A stretch of 64,000 nucleotides of DNA from Shewanella corallii (GCF_023349125.1 NZ_JAKIKT010000001.1:1054001-1118000); one strand, 5' to 3'. Counted from the stretch's first letter, positions 9,078 through 17,360 are shown. Made by a program: numbers and translations. Notes: generated from the letters alone by a model not told the origin.

Positions 9078-9395
9078 TTAGTTGTGATCAGGACAATGCC
9101 ACACCAACGAATGCCACAAACTACCAGAAACCGTAAACTGGACCATTAACGTTTTTGATTCTTTGTAATCCGGGGCTTTTACATAGTTAAAAACTAACTT
9201 GGAGTATGTTTGCTCTCCGAAGTCCCTTAGTCTATCTATCGGAGCGTCAGCATCACTTAGCTTTACAATAAGGCAGTGCCATTGTCCCTCTGAATATTGC
9301 TCAAGCCCATTTCTCCATTCCAGGAATTCATTACCCAGAAACAAATCGTGAATATAGCTTGTTAACTCTTCTTCAAACTCTTCGACTTCATCCAT
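9078..9395 (-). CDS. hypothetical cassette protein (oldest element remnant)
   Basis: 105 residues, acidic N-terminus (MDEVEEFEEELTSYIHDLFL), soluble, ending in a Trp/His-rich tail (SLWHSLVWHCPDHN). I do not recognise the family. Upstream, the sequence TTATAAGCC begins exactly at the AATAAAATG|TTA boundary seen in front of the other cassette arrays (9420). Downstream, at 9067-9073, a lone GTTATAA looks like one end of a decayed attC. It is therefore probably the surviving cassette of a third, mostly deleted element. Confidence 0.55.
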   Translation of the reverse strand: MDEVEEFEEELTSYIHDLFLGNEFLEWRNGLEQYSEGQWHCLIVKLSDADAPIDRLRDFGEQTYSKLVFNYVKAPDYKESKTLMVQFTVSGSLWHSLVWHCPDHN

Positions 9396-9419
9396 AGCTT
9401 GTTCTAAGTAGGCTTATAA

Positions 9420-9475
9420 CATTTTATTAGTGAGCCCCTGTAAGCTACCTGAGCTTGCGAGCTTGGTCTACTTTG
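9420..9475. repeat. partial copy of the conserved array-boundary block, with hairpin copy 3
   Basis: Read on the minus strand, this is a GTAGACCAAGC tail, a hairpin (GCAAGCT/AGCTTAC, 9440-9458), then CACTAATAAAATG running into a cassette start. It matches the first part of the conserved blocks at 13981 and 22627. The rest of the block is missing and the int scrap follows within about 30 bp, consistent with a deletion between two tandem elements. Confidence 0.65.
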
Positions 9476-9502
9476 TGAGGTTGGAGGAGGCAGAGCATGA
9501 TG

Positions 9503-9627
9503 GCAGCTTTGCTGGGCAGGAAAGTGAAGGTCGAAGAAAATCGGGGAGAGCGGTTGGTTAGACTGATGCTGGGGGAGGGGAGAAACTCTCGCCAGAGGAA
9601 AGGCGAGAGTTGAAGACGAGAATTTAA
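9503..9627 (+). pseudogene. 3' remnant of a tyrosine integrase gene
   Basis: This stretch matches the last about 40 codons of the intact integrase at 15946-17256. It encodes AALLGRKVKVEENRGERLV, then after a frameshift SPEERRELKTRI and a stop at the same place as the intact gene. The 5' nine-tenths is gone. As in the intact element, an attC-like site begins at the stop codon. It shows that a second, related element once lay to the left of the present one. Confidence 0.85.
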
Positions 9628-9748
9628 CAACCGCTTAAGTGGTGAGCAACGCAATACTGAAGCTTCCGTATTCTAACTTTAATAGCTAGAATAAACGCAT
9701 AGTAAAAATGCCACGCGTTGCGAATCACTTCTAAATAGTTTGTTATAA
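9622..9748 (-). other. attC-like recombination site A
   Basis: A VCR-like attC read on the minus strand. It runs from TTATAAC at 9742-9748, through a half-site with GAAGTGATTCGCAACGC, a variable stem, and the complementary GCGTTGCTCACCACTTAAG, to GTTAAAT at 9622-9628. The pairing arms and the G|TT ends are those of integron attC sites. It overlaps the stop codon of the 109-residue gene and abuts the end of the int remnant. Confidence 0.75.
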
Positions 9749-10072
9749 AACAAGTCTCACCATAGGCTCAATGACAAAATATACTAACCCAATCACAGCA
9801 AAGATAAACGACCACTGAGATAAACTGTTAAAACGTCGTACCAACCAATATTTAGAGAGTTTTTCAGTAACATCTGGTTCTCCGTCGAAACCATAGTAAA
9901 CCATTGCAAAAATAGCGTTTAAAGCTAATGCTAAGGCAAATGACAACGTAGACAAGGCTAACGAGTAGCTTGAAACAATTAGGTCAACTTTATCAATAAC
10001 TGCTAGAAAGTAGGCAAAACTTGCGCCAGTAAAAGCAGTATGAATCCACTTACCATATTCAGGTTTTTCCAT
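9743..10072 (-). CDS. cassette gene: small membrane protein
   Basis: 109 residues with three predicted helices (about 12-28, 32-60 and 87-107; the middle one is SLALSTLSFALALALNAIF). I do not recognise the family. Its stop codon lies inside attC site A and its start lies 16 bp from site B, so gene plus site A make a compact integron cassette. Codon use is more A+T-rich than the flagellar genes, fitting foreign origin. Confidence 0.65.
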   Translation of the reverse strand: MEKPEYGKWIHTAFTGASFAYFLAVIDKVDLIVSSYSLALSTLSFALALALNAIFAMVYYGFDGEPDVTEKLSKYWLVRRFNSLSQWSFIFAVIGLVYFVIEPMVRLVL

Positions 10073-10087
10073 GTTTGCCCTCTTGTT

Positions 10088-10212
10088 TTATAACGCCCTG
10101 TTACGGTGTGAGCAACGCAATACCGATGCTCCCGCATACGACCATAAACACTAAAACCAACGAATAGCAAAAATGCCACACATTGGGAATCACTCTTAAA
10201 CAGTTGTTAGGT
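10088..10212 (-). other. attC-like recombination site B
   Basis: Minus strand: ACCTAAC (10206-10212, a perfect RYYYAAC), then AACTGTTTAAGAGTGATTC, a central stem, TTGCGTTGCTCACACC and GGGCGTTATAA (10088-10094). This is the common Vibrio-type VCR layout. The stop codon of the HEPN gene lies within the site. Confidence 0.8.
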
Positions 10213-10893
10213 ACGTTCTACAACCTCATAGAATTCTTGCAACACTGTAGACATCCATTTGATATTCGCAGTCTGATTAAGTGCTGTCTGGATAGTTGAG
10301 CCTACCGCAGTTATATAAGTATCACCTGTCGAAGAACCTATGCTTAGTGGATAATCTGCAATTTCATCACCGATTATTGCTTTGGATAGTTTTATAGCAG
10401 CTTTCTCATCCCATACCCCCGAATTGTGAACTAAACAGTTTCGAGTCTCCCTGATAGAGATAATATTGAAAAGCAGTTCATCTGAAATATCTAAGCCCAG
10501 TTCCACAAGCTTGTCCTTACCAAAGTAAATCACCTTCCCCTCGTACTTTTCAGGCTTGAGATGAATCATCGCTTCTCGAATAAAATGTTCAAAATTTGAG
10601 TACATTAACTGTACTGAAAACTCAAATATTTTCCTTGAACCTTCTTCCAGCATGTACTTCTTCATATCAGCTTGATTGAGTTCGATCGCGGGTATTTCAT
10701 CTTTTTCATAACCGGTTGGAGCTCGGTCCAAAATCCGAATAGGCATATTACCGTGGATTTTCGTTGCTAGGTTAGGAGGTAAAACCTGAGCTAAATGCTG
10801 ATAAGAGTGAAATAATACTGCTGATTGATAAGACGCGAAAAATTTCTCGACTTCTTTTAGTTTTTCACCTGAATGTGCTGCTAAGTCTTTCAT
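10207..10893 (-). CDS. cassette gene: HEPN-type protein
   Basis: 228 residues from the ATG at 10893. An earlier in-frame start (10965) would run through attC site C and is rejected. Near residues 165-180, SIRETRNCLVHNSG carries the R-x4-H motif (RNCLVH) that marks HEPN domains, many of which are RNases in toxin-antitoxin, abortive-infection or CRISPR systems. The N-terminal half is helical (HSGEKLKEVEKFFASYQSAV). The ribosome site GGAG lies in the attC end GTTGGAG, 5 bases before the ATG. No antitoxin or nucleotidyltransferase partner is present in the cassette, so the function is inferred only from the motif. Confidence 0.65.
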   Translation of the reverse strand: MKDLAAHSGEKLKEVEKFFASYQSAVLFHSYQHLAQVLPPNLATKIHGNMPIRILDRAPTGYEKDEIPAIELNQADMKKYMLEEGSRKIFEFSVQLMYSNFEHFIREAMIHLKPEKYEGKVIYFGKDKLVELGLDISDELLFNIISIRETRNCLVHNSGVWDEKAAIKLSKAIIGDEIADYPLSIGSSTGDTYITAVGSTIQTALNQTANIKWMSTVLQEFYEVVERT

Positions 10894-10898
10894 TATGA

Positions 10899-10999
10899 CT
10901 CCAACGCCGAAATAAGCGGTGATTAATAGTTGGATAAACTGTTTAGCGAAGCAAAACGTAGCCAATTGTTACGAATCCGACTTGATTGCTTTGTTGGTG
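10899..10999 (-). other. attC-like recombination site C
   Basis: Minus strand: CACCAAC (10993-10999), AAGTCGGATTCGTAACAATT, a variable stem, AATCACCGCTTATTTCGGC, then GTTGGAG (10899-10905). The AAGTCGGATTCGTAA half also occurs in site D, which supports it. The last about ten codons and the stop of the caspase-WD40 gene lie inside it. Confidence 0.65.
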
Positions 11000-12652
11000 C
11001 TGAAAACATATGCTTTACGTTTATGACCAGAACAAACTAAATAATCCCCACAGTCAGAAATCGATAATGAATAAATTTGAGACACAGAAAAATCAAGCTT
11101 AATTTCTTTGATTAATTGACTGTATTTTACGTCGACAAATACTAATGAAGGGTCTGACGTACCAATAGCTAACACATTGGAATCAGGAGTAAAACACAAA
11201 CTAACAATATGATTAGTTGGGACTTTACCTGCATCTTTCTTTATTTCAATAATACTTACTATGTTTTCTATGTACTTGGGTAAGTTAATTGTTTTTAATA
11301 ACTTGTAGTTATCCCTATCCCAAATTTTAACTATACCGCCGTCATGTCCTGTTGCAAGTAACTTCCCATCAGGCGAAAAACTAGCTGTATTAGAATAAAA
11401 ACAATCATTTTCTAACTTTTTAAATAGTTGATGGTTTTTCGTGTCGTAGACAACAAGTTCGTAATTATCTCCACAAAGAAGAATTGAGTCCCCATCAACA
11501 GTATGACTTATAGAAAAAACATTGTTGATACCAGTATCTTTTACAAAAATAACACTCAAATCATCAACAGACAAGTTTTTTAATACCCCGCCATCGCCAC
11601 ATAAAACAACTTCATTGCAATTAGTGGATATCGACATTGCGAAAAAAACAGAATTAAAAATCTTAGTTGATTTTACCGTATTATCTAAGTTGTCATAACA
11701 ATATAAATACCCCTCTGAATTTCCAACTAAATGATACCTATCTGTTACACGCACCACCTCACCATGCACAGACTTTTCACCTATTATATTTACTGAACTT
11801 TCGTAACTATTTAATGTCTGAATTAAAAATCGATTACTGTTACCAACTAAAGCAATGGACTTTGTTCCAGGAATGAACTGAGATGAAAAAAGTGTGTCGA
11901 AAGGTAGTGTAATCGTATCGACTAACGTACATGGAACATCGTAGTAATCAAAAGAAAATGATTTAAGCAGTGAACTATGCTCCCACGGGATTTGTTTAAA
12001 ATCACTATCTTTAATAACTTGTTCTCTGACTAATCTAAAAACATCCTCAATAGACAAGTTATATTGTGACATTGATTCGATTAAATGCTTAGTATAAAGA
12101 CCATTTCGACTATTAACACCTCCATCAGAGGCTTTCATTCCTGGTGCTGTTGCAAAAGCAATAAGCGTATTATTATTAGTTTCAGGCTTTACTTGCCCGA
12201 GGTTCATAGCCTTGAAATTCCCCGCCCCCCTACTCTTTAAACTGTCAAGAAAGTCCTTATCTCCATCATTGCGGCACGCATCTAGAATGAATAGCTTTGC
12301 ACTATTTGGGAATGACTTTGCAAAGCTATCAATAATAAAATCCAGAGTGGGGGCATGATAATTTAAATCACTATCTTCATTGAAATCACAGGGGATAAGA
12401 TAGTTGTTACCGCTAGATTCCAAACCATGACCAGCAAAAAAAATAGAACTACTTCATTATGGAGATCGACTTTATTACAAAAATCATGGATCGCATTAAA
12501 TAATGAATAGCTATCTAAATCTTTTTTATAGTTACATCGAACCCTTTATCATGAAGAATTTCGGTAATTGAATTTGCATCATTTATAGGGTTTCTTAAAG
12601 GCTTTACTTGGTACTTAGAATTTCCCAGAACCAATGCTTTTCTTTTATTCAT
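10969..12652 (-). pseudogene. cassette gene: caspase-like protease fused to WD40 repeats, broken by two frameshifts
   Basis: Restoring one base in each of two homopolymers (A6/T6 at 12522-12527 and T8/A8 at 12436-12443) gives one frame of about 560 codons from the ATG at 12652. The N-terminus reads MNKRKALVLGNSKY, then PLRNPINDANSI, the caspase His in FFAGHG and the nucleophile Cys in LFILDACRNDG. This is a metacaspase/C14 domain with its dyad intact. The C-terminal about 300 residues are WD40-like (for example SFSPDGKLLATGHDGG). Such fusions are thought to be sensor-protease effectors in conflict systems. As written, only an open frame from about 12423 remains. The lesions could be real decay or homopolymer sequencing errors. 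Confidence 0.75.
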
Positions 12653-12696
12653 CAATGAACACCATATATTGTGTACAACTCCTCATTGTGACAAAG

Positions 12697-12793
12697 CACT
12701 AACGCCGCATTAAGGTGTGAGCAGCGCTTGGCTATACTTGAGCGAAGCGAAAATACTAAGCGTTGCGAATCACTCTTAAATGCTTTGTTAGCA
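12697..12793 (-). other. attC-like recombination site E
   Basis: Minus strand: TGCTAAC (12787-12793), AAAGCATTTAAGAGTGATTC, GCAACGC, a stem (CGCTTCGCTCAAG), GCGCTGCTCACACCTTAATG, then GTTAGTG (12697-12703). It is a textbook VCR-like site, 6 bp from the Shedu stop codon. Confidence 0.8.
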
Positions 12794-12798
12794 GCGTT

Positions 12799-13941
12799 CT
12801 ATTTGTTTGCGCTATGCTCATTAAGAACAATGAATGATGCTCTTTCAAATAACTCGTCGTAGGTAATGATTTCTACGTTTCTAGAGTCTCGACGGAAAAG
12901 TTCGAGAGTTTTGTGCTTCATTTTTTTGATGCCTGGGGGCTCCGCTGCATTATCAACCTGTGCCCAGTTGCCAACAATTAGAACCGTTTTCGAGTCATAA
13001 GCATTCTGATTTATTTCGCTGTAATCGTCTGCATATAAATCTCGAGTTGTTTCAATCTTGAGCGTTCCGCTAGCTTTTTGTTCCAGAATTTGTGAGTAAG
13101 CTTCCATCAATTCTTTTGATAGTTTCCAACTCTGCGCTCTATTTTGAGCAGTTCCAAACAATGGGGTTGTAGGTAACTTAAGTTCGACAAACGTTGTGAA
13201 TTTATTGTCACCCATTAAGAAATCTGCAATAACACCTTCACTGCCACCCGCATTAGTATCAGACGCGTGAAACTCCTTTTGTAAGATACCTTGGAATCTG
13301 TAGTCTAAACCATAACCGAATATCCATTGATTCACCGCGAAGAAATGCTGCCATGCAGTCTCGTCTTTTGTATTTGGCTTACCGATATCGACTTTATACT
13401 GAGGTAGGTAGTTTGACGATAGTAGTTTTTTGAATATTTCTAACTGTGACTTCCGATAACCCGTATTCACAAGGCCCTGAGTAGTGATCATTCCTTGTGA
13501 CAGTAAGTCTCTAACAACTTCTCCACCATCAGAACCTGAAAGTAGTGTAGTTATTTTCTGTTTTGTCTCGGCATCAAGCACATCCATTGAATCATCGGAT
13601 AGCTTAATACGTCGCTCTGCTATCCCCTTCAAATTAAGTCCTTGAATGAAATTCAAGAACGTTTTCAATTGCTGCATATTGAACTTGGAAAGTTCAATAA
13701 CTTGCTTCTCCTGACCGCTGACTAACTTGCATAGCTTAATGCCCTCAATGTCATCTTTCTCTTTCAGATAGACAACTTTCATCATTGTCCGAGGAGCTAG
13801 CTGAATATGAAACTGTTCTTCGTCAGAGAAAATAACTTGGAAAAACCTACCTTTCTCGAAGGTGTGGTTATAGAGGGTCTCTAATTTAGAGTTTCTAATC
13901 ACATCTTCTTCTGTAGGCTTAAAATCAGGAATTTCAAACAC
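12799..13941 (-). CDS. sduA: cassette gene: Shedu-type nuclease (DUF4263)
   Basis: 380 residues from a GTG at 13941 with an AAGAGG ribosome site. The C-terminal half (about 190-375) matches the Shedu/DUF4263 domain. KDETAWQHFFAVNQWIFGYG leads in, then IADFLMG supplies the Asp and FVELKLP the E-x-K of a PD-(D/E)XK nuclease fold, followed by SKELMEAYSQILEQ. The N-terminal half is a variable sensor region. Shedu is a single-gene anti-phage system. Here it is the first cassette after the conserved block and is followed by attC site E, so it was probably acquired as an integron cassette. Confidence 0.85.
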   Translation of the reverse strand: MFEIPDFKPTEEDVIRNSKLETLYNHTFEKGRFFQVIFSDEEQFHIQLAPRTMMKVVYLKEKDDIEGIKLCKLVSGQEKQVIELSKFNMQQLKTFLNFIQGLNLKGIAERRIKLSDDSMDVLDAETKQKITTLLSGSDGGEVVRDLLSQGMITTQGLVNTGYRKSQLEIFKKLLSSNYLPQYKVDIGKPNTKDETAWQHFFAVNQWIFGYGLDYRFQGILQKEFHASDTNAGGSEGVIADFLMGDNKFTTFVELKLPTTPLFGTAQNRAQSWKLSKELMEAYSQILEQKASGTLKIETTRDLYADDYSEINQNAYDSKTVLIVGNWAQVDNAAEPPGIKKMKHKTLELFRRDSRNVEIITYDELFERASFIVLNEHSANK

Positions 13942-13980
13942 CGATAACCTCTTATCTATCGTTTACTTGGAAGCTACTAA

Positions 13981-14612
13981 CATTTTATTAGTGAGACCTT
14001 GCAAGGTACCTTACCTTGCAAGCTTGGCCTACCTTCTAAGGAAGGAGGTGATTTATGTATCGGCGAAGCAAAAAGTACCAAGAGTAGGTTGCTAATTCGG
14101 CCTCAATGCGAGCCGAACGGGAGCGAAAGCAGCTTAGCTTTGCCATTCTCACCTTTCAGACACGCTACCGATTATTCCGCACATCCTGTGCTTCACCCTT
14201 CGGGACAGCTAAAGCTGTTCAAAAATGTTCCCGACATTTTTTGTCGCGTGGCGGGCCAGATGCCCTTTGGCTTCAGCTAAGCGACAGAAACTGTTCTGTC
14301 GCTTGTTCTTCGAACACGCTTCCGCCCCTGAATTTTGGGTTCCAGCGTCCCTGCTGCCCTGTACGGGTTAAATTTTGCCTGTTCTTTCGAACTGTGGGCA
14401 GCACGTTAACACGTTATAACTTGCTGTTCTGTAAGATATCTTCCAGTTCTTTCATGTTCAGGCTTTTTCGCTCAATGATTACGCGAGTCCGCATATTGGT
14501 GGTTATAAGTGCTGCATCAAATTGCAGATGTTAGATGAGTCCACTTCTGTAAACCTATTGACAGCACTCCAAGGAAAGGCTTTTAGAGCTTGGGGCGTAA
14601 GACATTGTCCAT
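13981..14612. repeat. conserved array-boundary block, decayed-element copy
   Basis: A block also present at 22627-23070 in the same orientation. Read on +, it begins CATTTTATTAGTGAG at the cassette boundary. It then has a perfect 11-bp hairpin (CTTGCAAGGTA/TACCTTGCAAG, 13998-14022), a CTTGGCCTACCTTCTAAGGA segment, a strong ribosome-site-like GAAGGAGGTGATTTATG, a second perfect hairpin (AAGCGACAGAA/TTCTGTCGCTT near 14280) and the terminal codons of a rep gene. This copy has about 170 extra bp after AATTCGGC and a stop codon early in the small frame that is open in the other copy. Open frames here look spurious. It may hold an attI-like acceptor, a promoter or an origin. Confidence 0.75.
14555..14612 (-). 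pseudogene. 3' remnant of a replication-endonuclease gene
   Basis: In the rep frame this encodes WTMSYAPSSKSLSLECCQ and a stop, against WTMSHAPSSKCSSLEYCQ at the end of the intact rep gene (23013-24680). Homology stops abruptly upstream. With the int remnant at 9503, it shows that the cassettes at 9743-13941 lay between int and rep of an older element. Confidence 0.8.
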
Positions 14613-14648
14613 ACCAATAGCAGGGGAATGTGCTTTCCCTTTGAATAG

Positions 14649-15131
14649 CTACCTCACCAAAGCGCAGACCTTCTCTTTCTGTGCTGCGACTTCCGGGCTG
14701 TTGTCTTGCATCGCCTTGAGGATGAGGCGGTTGCACTCTTTCTCCTGCATCTGTGTTGCGGTTATCGGTTTAGGTTCACCAATGCTGGCTATCATGGGTT
14801 GGTAGCTTGCCGAGGCGTTGCAGTACATGCGGGTCAGACTTTGTGCCTTGGCACTTAAATGGCGTTTGCCTGAAAGCTCAGAGCAAATCTCGGTAAACAT
14901 CGCCTTGGCTTGTTGGGTGCAGTGGGAGTATTGGGTGGCTTGCTGTTTCAGGTCGATACATACCGTCTCTGGTTTCACCTTCCACAGGAAATGCTGAAAG
15001 CGAATGTTCGTCCCCTGGTAGTTGATGCTTTGCGAAGTGATATTGGTATTCAGGGCGTCGGTATAGTGGTCTGTGATGCTGCTGGTGATCATTTGCATGT
15101 ATGCAGCGAAAAGTTGTGAGAGCGGGTCCAT
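14649..15131 (-). CDS. hypothetical protein of the decayed element
   Basis: 160 residues with an ATG at 15131. Mostly helical with scattered Cys (VCIDLKQQ, SHCTQQ, EICSELSGKRH, MYCNASASY) and a Lys/Glu-rich C-terminus. No signal peptide or known domain is seen. It lies where the intact element has its rep operon, so it may be a variant module or unrelated sequence joined by deletion. A match with any family would need a profile search. Confidence 0.5.
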   Translation of the reverse strand: MDPLSQLFAAYMQMITSSITDHYTDALNTNITSQSINYQGTNIRFQHFLWKVKPETVCIDLKQQATQYSHCTQQAKAMFTEICSELSGKRHLSAKAQSLTRMYCNASASYQPMIASIGEPKPITATQMQEKECNRLILKAMQDNSPEVAAQKEKVCALVR

Positions 15132-15323
15132 GACTCTTCCTTCAGTGCTTTGTTATTCCATTGGGGGCGTCAACATATTATCGACTTGGCCGACACCGGG
15201 AATTGATATGAGTCATGACTTGTTAGCGGATGCCGCTTTGCGTTGCGACAAATAGTATGGAGTATTGACCTGAGAGACTTGCCGATGATGAGCAATAGTC
15301 CCCTCCAGCCAATGCTATGGACA

Positions 15324-15536
15324 TCAACTGCTGCCCTCAGCCTCTTTCTCGTTAAATCGTCTTTTCAGATACTTTATGCTGGCATTCAGTTCTTTTATCT
15401 CCATTCGCATTTCCACTGCGATTTCACGCATCTGCTTTACATGCCTGTAAATCAAAAAAATTAAGAGTGGTAGAAGTAGCCCACCAAGACCAATCATTAA
15501 GTAAATTAATGCAGCTGCTTCGTATCCTTTGTCCAT
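15324..15536 (-). CDS. small single-helix membrane protein
   Basis: 70 residues with an ATG at 15536: one membrane helix (AALIYLMIGLGGLLLPLLIF) followed by a charged coiled coil (REIAVEMRMEIKELNASIKY). The layout resembles small phage or plasmid accessory membrane proteins. It lies 235 bp from the att repeat at 15772. I see no gene in 15132-15323 or 15537-15771. Confidence 0.5.
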   Translation of the reverse strand: MDKGYEAAALIYLMIGLGGLLLPLLIFLIYRHVKQMREIAVEMRMEIKELNASIKYLKRRFNEKEAEGSS

Positions 15537-15771
15537 ATGTGTCTTCCTTTCAATCCATTGGTTTATTGCTCTGGCCCAGGGCTTTGTTTCTTGGTGCTTA
15601 CGCTAAGCCCAAGGTCATTTAGCTGGATACAAGGGGGAAGATCAATAAAGTGAGTAAACTCTATACCTTCGTATTAGGAGCTAACTTATGGAGTTGGAGC
15701 TTGGTGAAACGAGCTGAGCAAAGCAGATTGGAACAATGAGTCTAAGCAGAGGTTGCCGGAGATGGCGTTGC

Positions 15772-15789
15772 TTATGGTCTCCCCACAGG
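15772..15789. repeat. left attachment-site direct repeat
   Basis: TTATGGTCTCCCCACAGG, identical to 26631-26648, where it forms the tRNA-Arg 3' end including the encoded CCA. It marks the distal crossover site of the integrated element. Confidence 0.85.
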
Positions 15790-15945
15790 AGCTACTTTTG
15801 ACTTTAATGTAATTTAACGAAAATTGTTAAAGGCATATAAAACATATACTTATCTAAATATTAGATATTTGTAAATTAACCAAAGTTACGCTAATTTAAC
15901 TCAAAAGGCTGTACAGAGGCGGCACAGGATTTAGGGAGAAGACCT

Positions 15946-17256
15946 ATGAAGGGCACCAATATCTTCACTAAACGAGCTCTGGAAGAGTGCAAAGTTAAGA
16001 AGACGCGATACAGAATTTCAGATAGTGGTTCTGCTGGTTCCGTTAACGGGCTGCATTTAGATGTTTTGGTATCGGGTAAGAAGGTTTTTCGCTTTCGCCG
16101 TAAGTATTTAGGGAAAGATACCTCTGTAACTATTGGTGAGTTTCCGCTGATCACCATAGAGCAAGCCCGTAAAAGGGCGAAGCAAATCGCCTCTGACTTT
16201 ACCTATGGCAAGAATCCCAACGAAGTCAAAAAGGCGGCTATTCAGGAAAACAAACGGCAAAAGGCTTTGTCGATGTCGATTGCTGAGTTGTTTGAAGCAT
16301 GGGAATCCGAATTTCTGGTCAAGATTAAGATAGGTGAGCGGCGTTCCAAGTCTCTGGAGGATGCCCGTTCAACGTGGAGCAATCACCTTAAGGGGGCAAT
16401 AGGACACTTCCAGATCACTGATATCAAAGCTGACACCGCAAATACATTGCTAAAACAAATCCTGATAAAGACATCGGTGTCTGTGAGGAACAAGTGCTTA
16501 ACGCTGCTTAAATCTATGTATGCCGAACAGGAAGCTAATCCCTTTATTAAGATAAAAAAGCTGGCAGAGACCAGGAGAGAACGGATTTTAAGTAAAGAAG
16601 AGGTCGGGCGTCTGTTAGAAAGCCTGACTGAGGAGTCTCAAGTCTATCAGGATATCGTCATGCTGCTATTGCTGACGGGTCAGCGCAAGTACTGTGTTTT
16701 GAGCATGGAGTGGGGAGAGATAGATCATGAGCAAGGTATCTGGCTTATACCCACGACCAAGATGAAGGCTAAGAAAGCCCATGCTGTGCCATTGACTGAT
16801 GAGGCGATGGAGATTTTAACACGCCGCAGCAGTGAAGCTACTGCGGGGGAAAGGTATGTGTTTCCATCATCTCAAAGTAAGACTGGACATATTGCAGAGA
16901 AGTCAGCCGTTGGCAGCTTCTGGTATCGAATCACAGAACGGGCAGGACTGCGCGGCCAAAGTAGAGGCGAGAATGTCACCATTCACGACTTACGACGCAC
17001 CATTGCCAGTTGGAGCGTAATGCGTGGTGGCAACATTCAAACTACCAGTAAGCTGTTAGGCCACAGCGACATTAGTATCACGGCCAGTACCTATGCCCAT
17101 TTGGACATTGAACATGTCAGGCGGGAACTGGGGATCACTACAGCAGCTTTGCTGGGCAGAAACTTAAAGGTGGAAGAGAGCAGGGTAGAGCGGCTGGTCA
17201 GAGAGATAAAACAACTCTCACCTGAGGAAAGGCGAGAGTTGATGGGGAGAATATAA
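15946..17256 (+). CDS. int: tyrosine integrase of the element
   Basis: 436 residues. The N-terminal arm-binding region (about 1-95) has FRFRRKYLGKDTSVTIGEFP followed by LITIEQARKRAKQ, as in P4-type integrases. A SAM-like core-binding domain follows, then the catalytic domain. Catalytic residues seen are Arg in LLTGQRKYCVL, a Lys in TTKMKAKKAHAVPL, HDLRR in box II, LLGHSD, and the Tyr nucleophile in STYAHLD. Box I lacks the usual Glu four residues after the Arg. It cuts at the 18-bp repeat in tRNA-Arg. The stop codon TAA is shared with the outer end of attC site H. Confidence 0.93.
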   Translation: MKGTNIFTKRALEECKVKKTRYRISDSGSAGSVNGLHLDVLVSGKKVFRFRRKYLGKDTSVTIGEFPLITIEQARKRAKQIASDFTYGKNPNEVKKAAIQENKRQKALSMSIAELFEAWESEFLVKIKIGERRSKSLEDARSTWSNHLKGAIGHFQITDIKADTANTLLKQILIKTSVSVRNKCLTLLKSMYAEQEANPFIKIKKLAETRRERILSKEEVGRLLESLTEESQVYQDIVMLLLLTGQRKYCVLSMEWGEIDHEQGIWLIPTTKMKAKKAHAVPLTDEAMEILTRRSSEATAGERYVFPSSQSKTGHIAEKSAVGSFWYRITERAGLRGQSRGENVTIHDLRRTIASWSVMRGGNIQTTSKLLGHSDISITASTYAHLDIEHVRRELGITTAALLGRNLKVEESRVERLVREIKQLSPEERRELMGRI

Positions 17257-17332
17257 CGCCCAGCTCTGCGGTTGGTAAAAGTGGAGGCGAAGCCGGAGCT
17301 TTTGTCTGTCCGAAAGCAGCCGCTTGTTATAC
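17251..17332 (-). other. attC-like recombination site H
   Basis: Minus strand: GTATAAC (17326-17332), AAGCGGCTGCTTTCGG, a stem (AAAAGCTCC...CACTTTT), CCAACCGCAGAGCTGGGC, then GTTATAT (17251-17257), which runs into the integrase stop codon. It has the paired arms with bulged bases typical of attC and closes the ABC-3C cassette. Confidence 0.7.
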
Positions 17333-17360
17333 GGTTCCTACACTATTTTCAATCGTTAAG

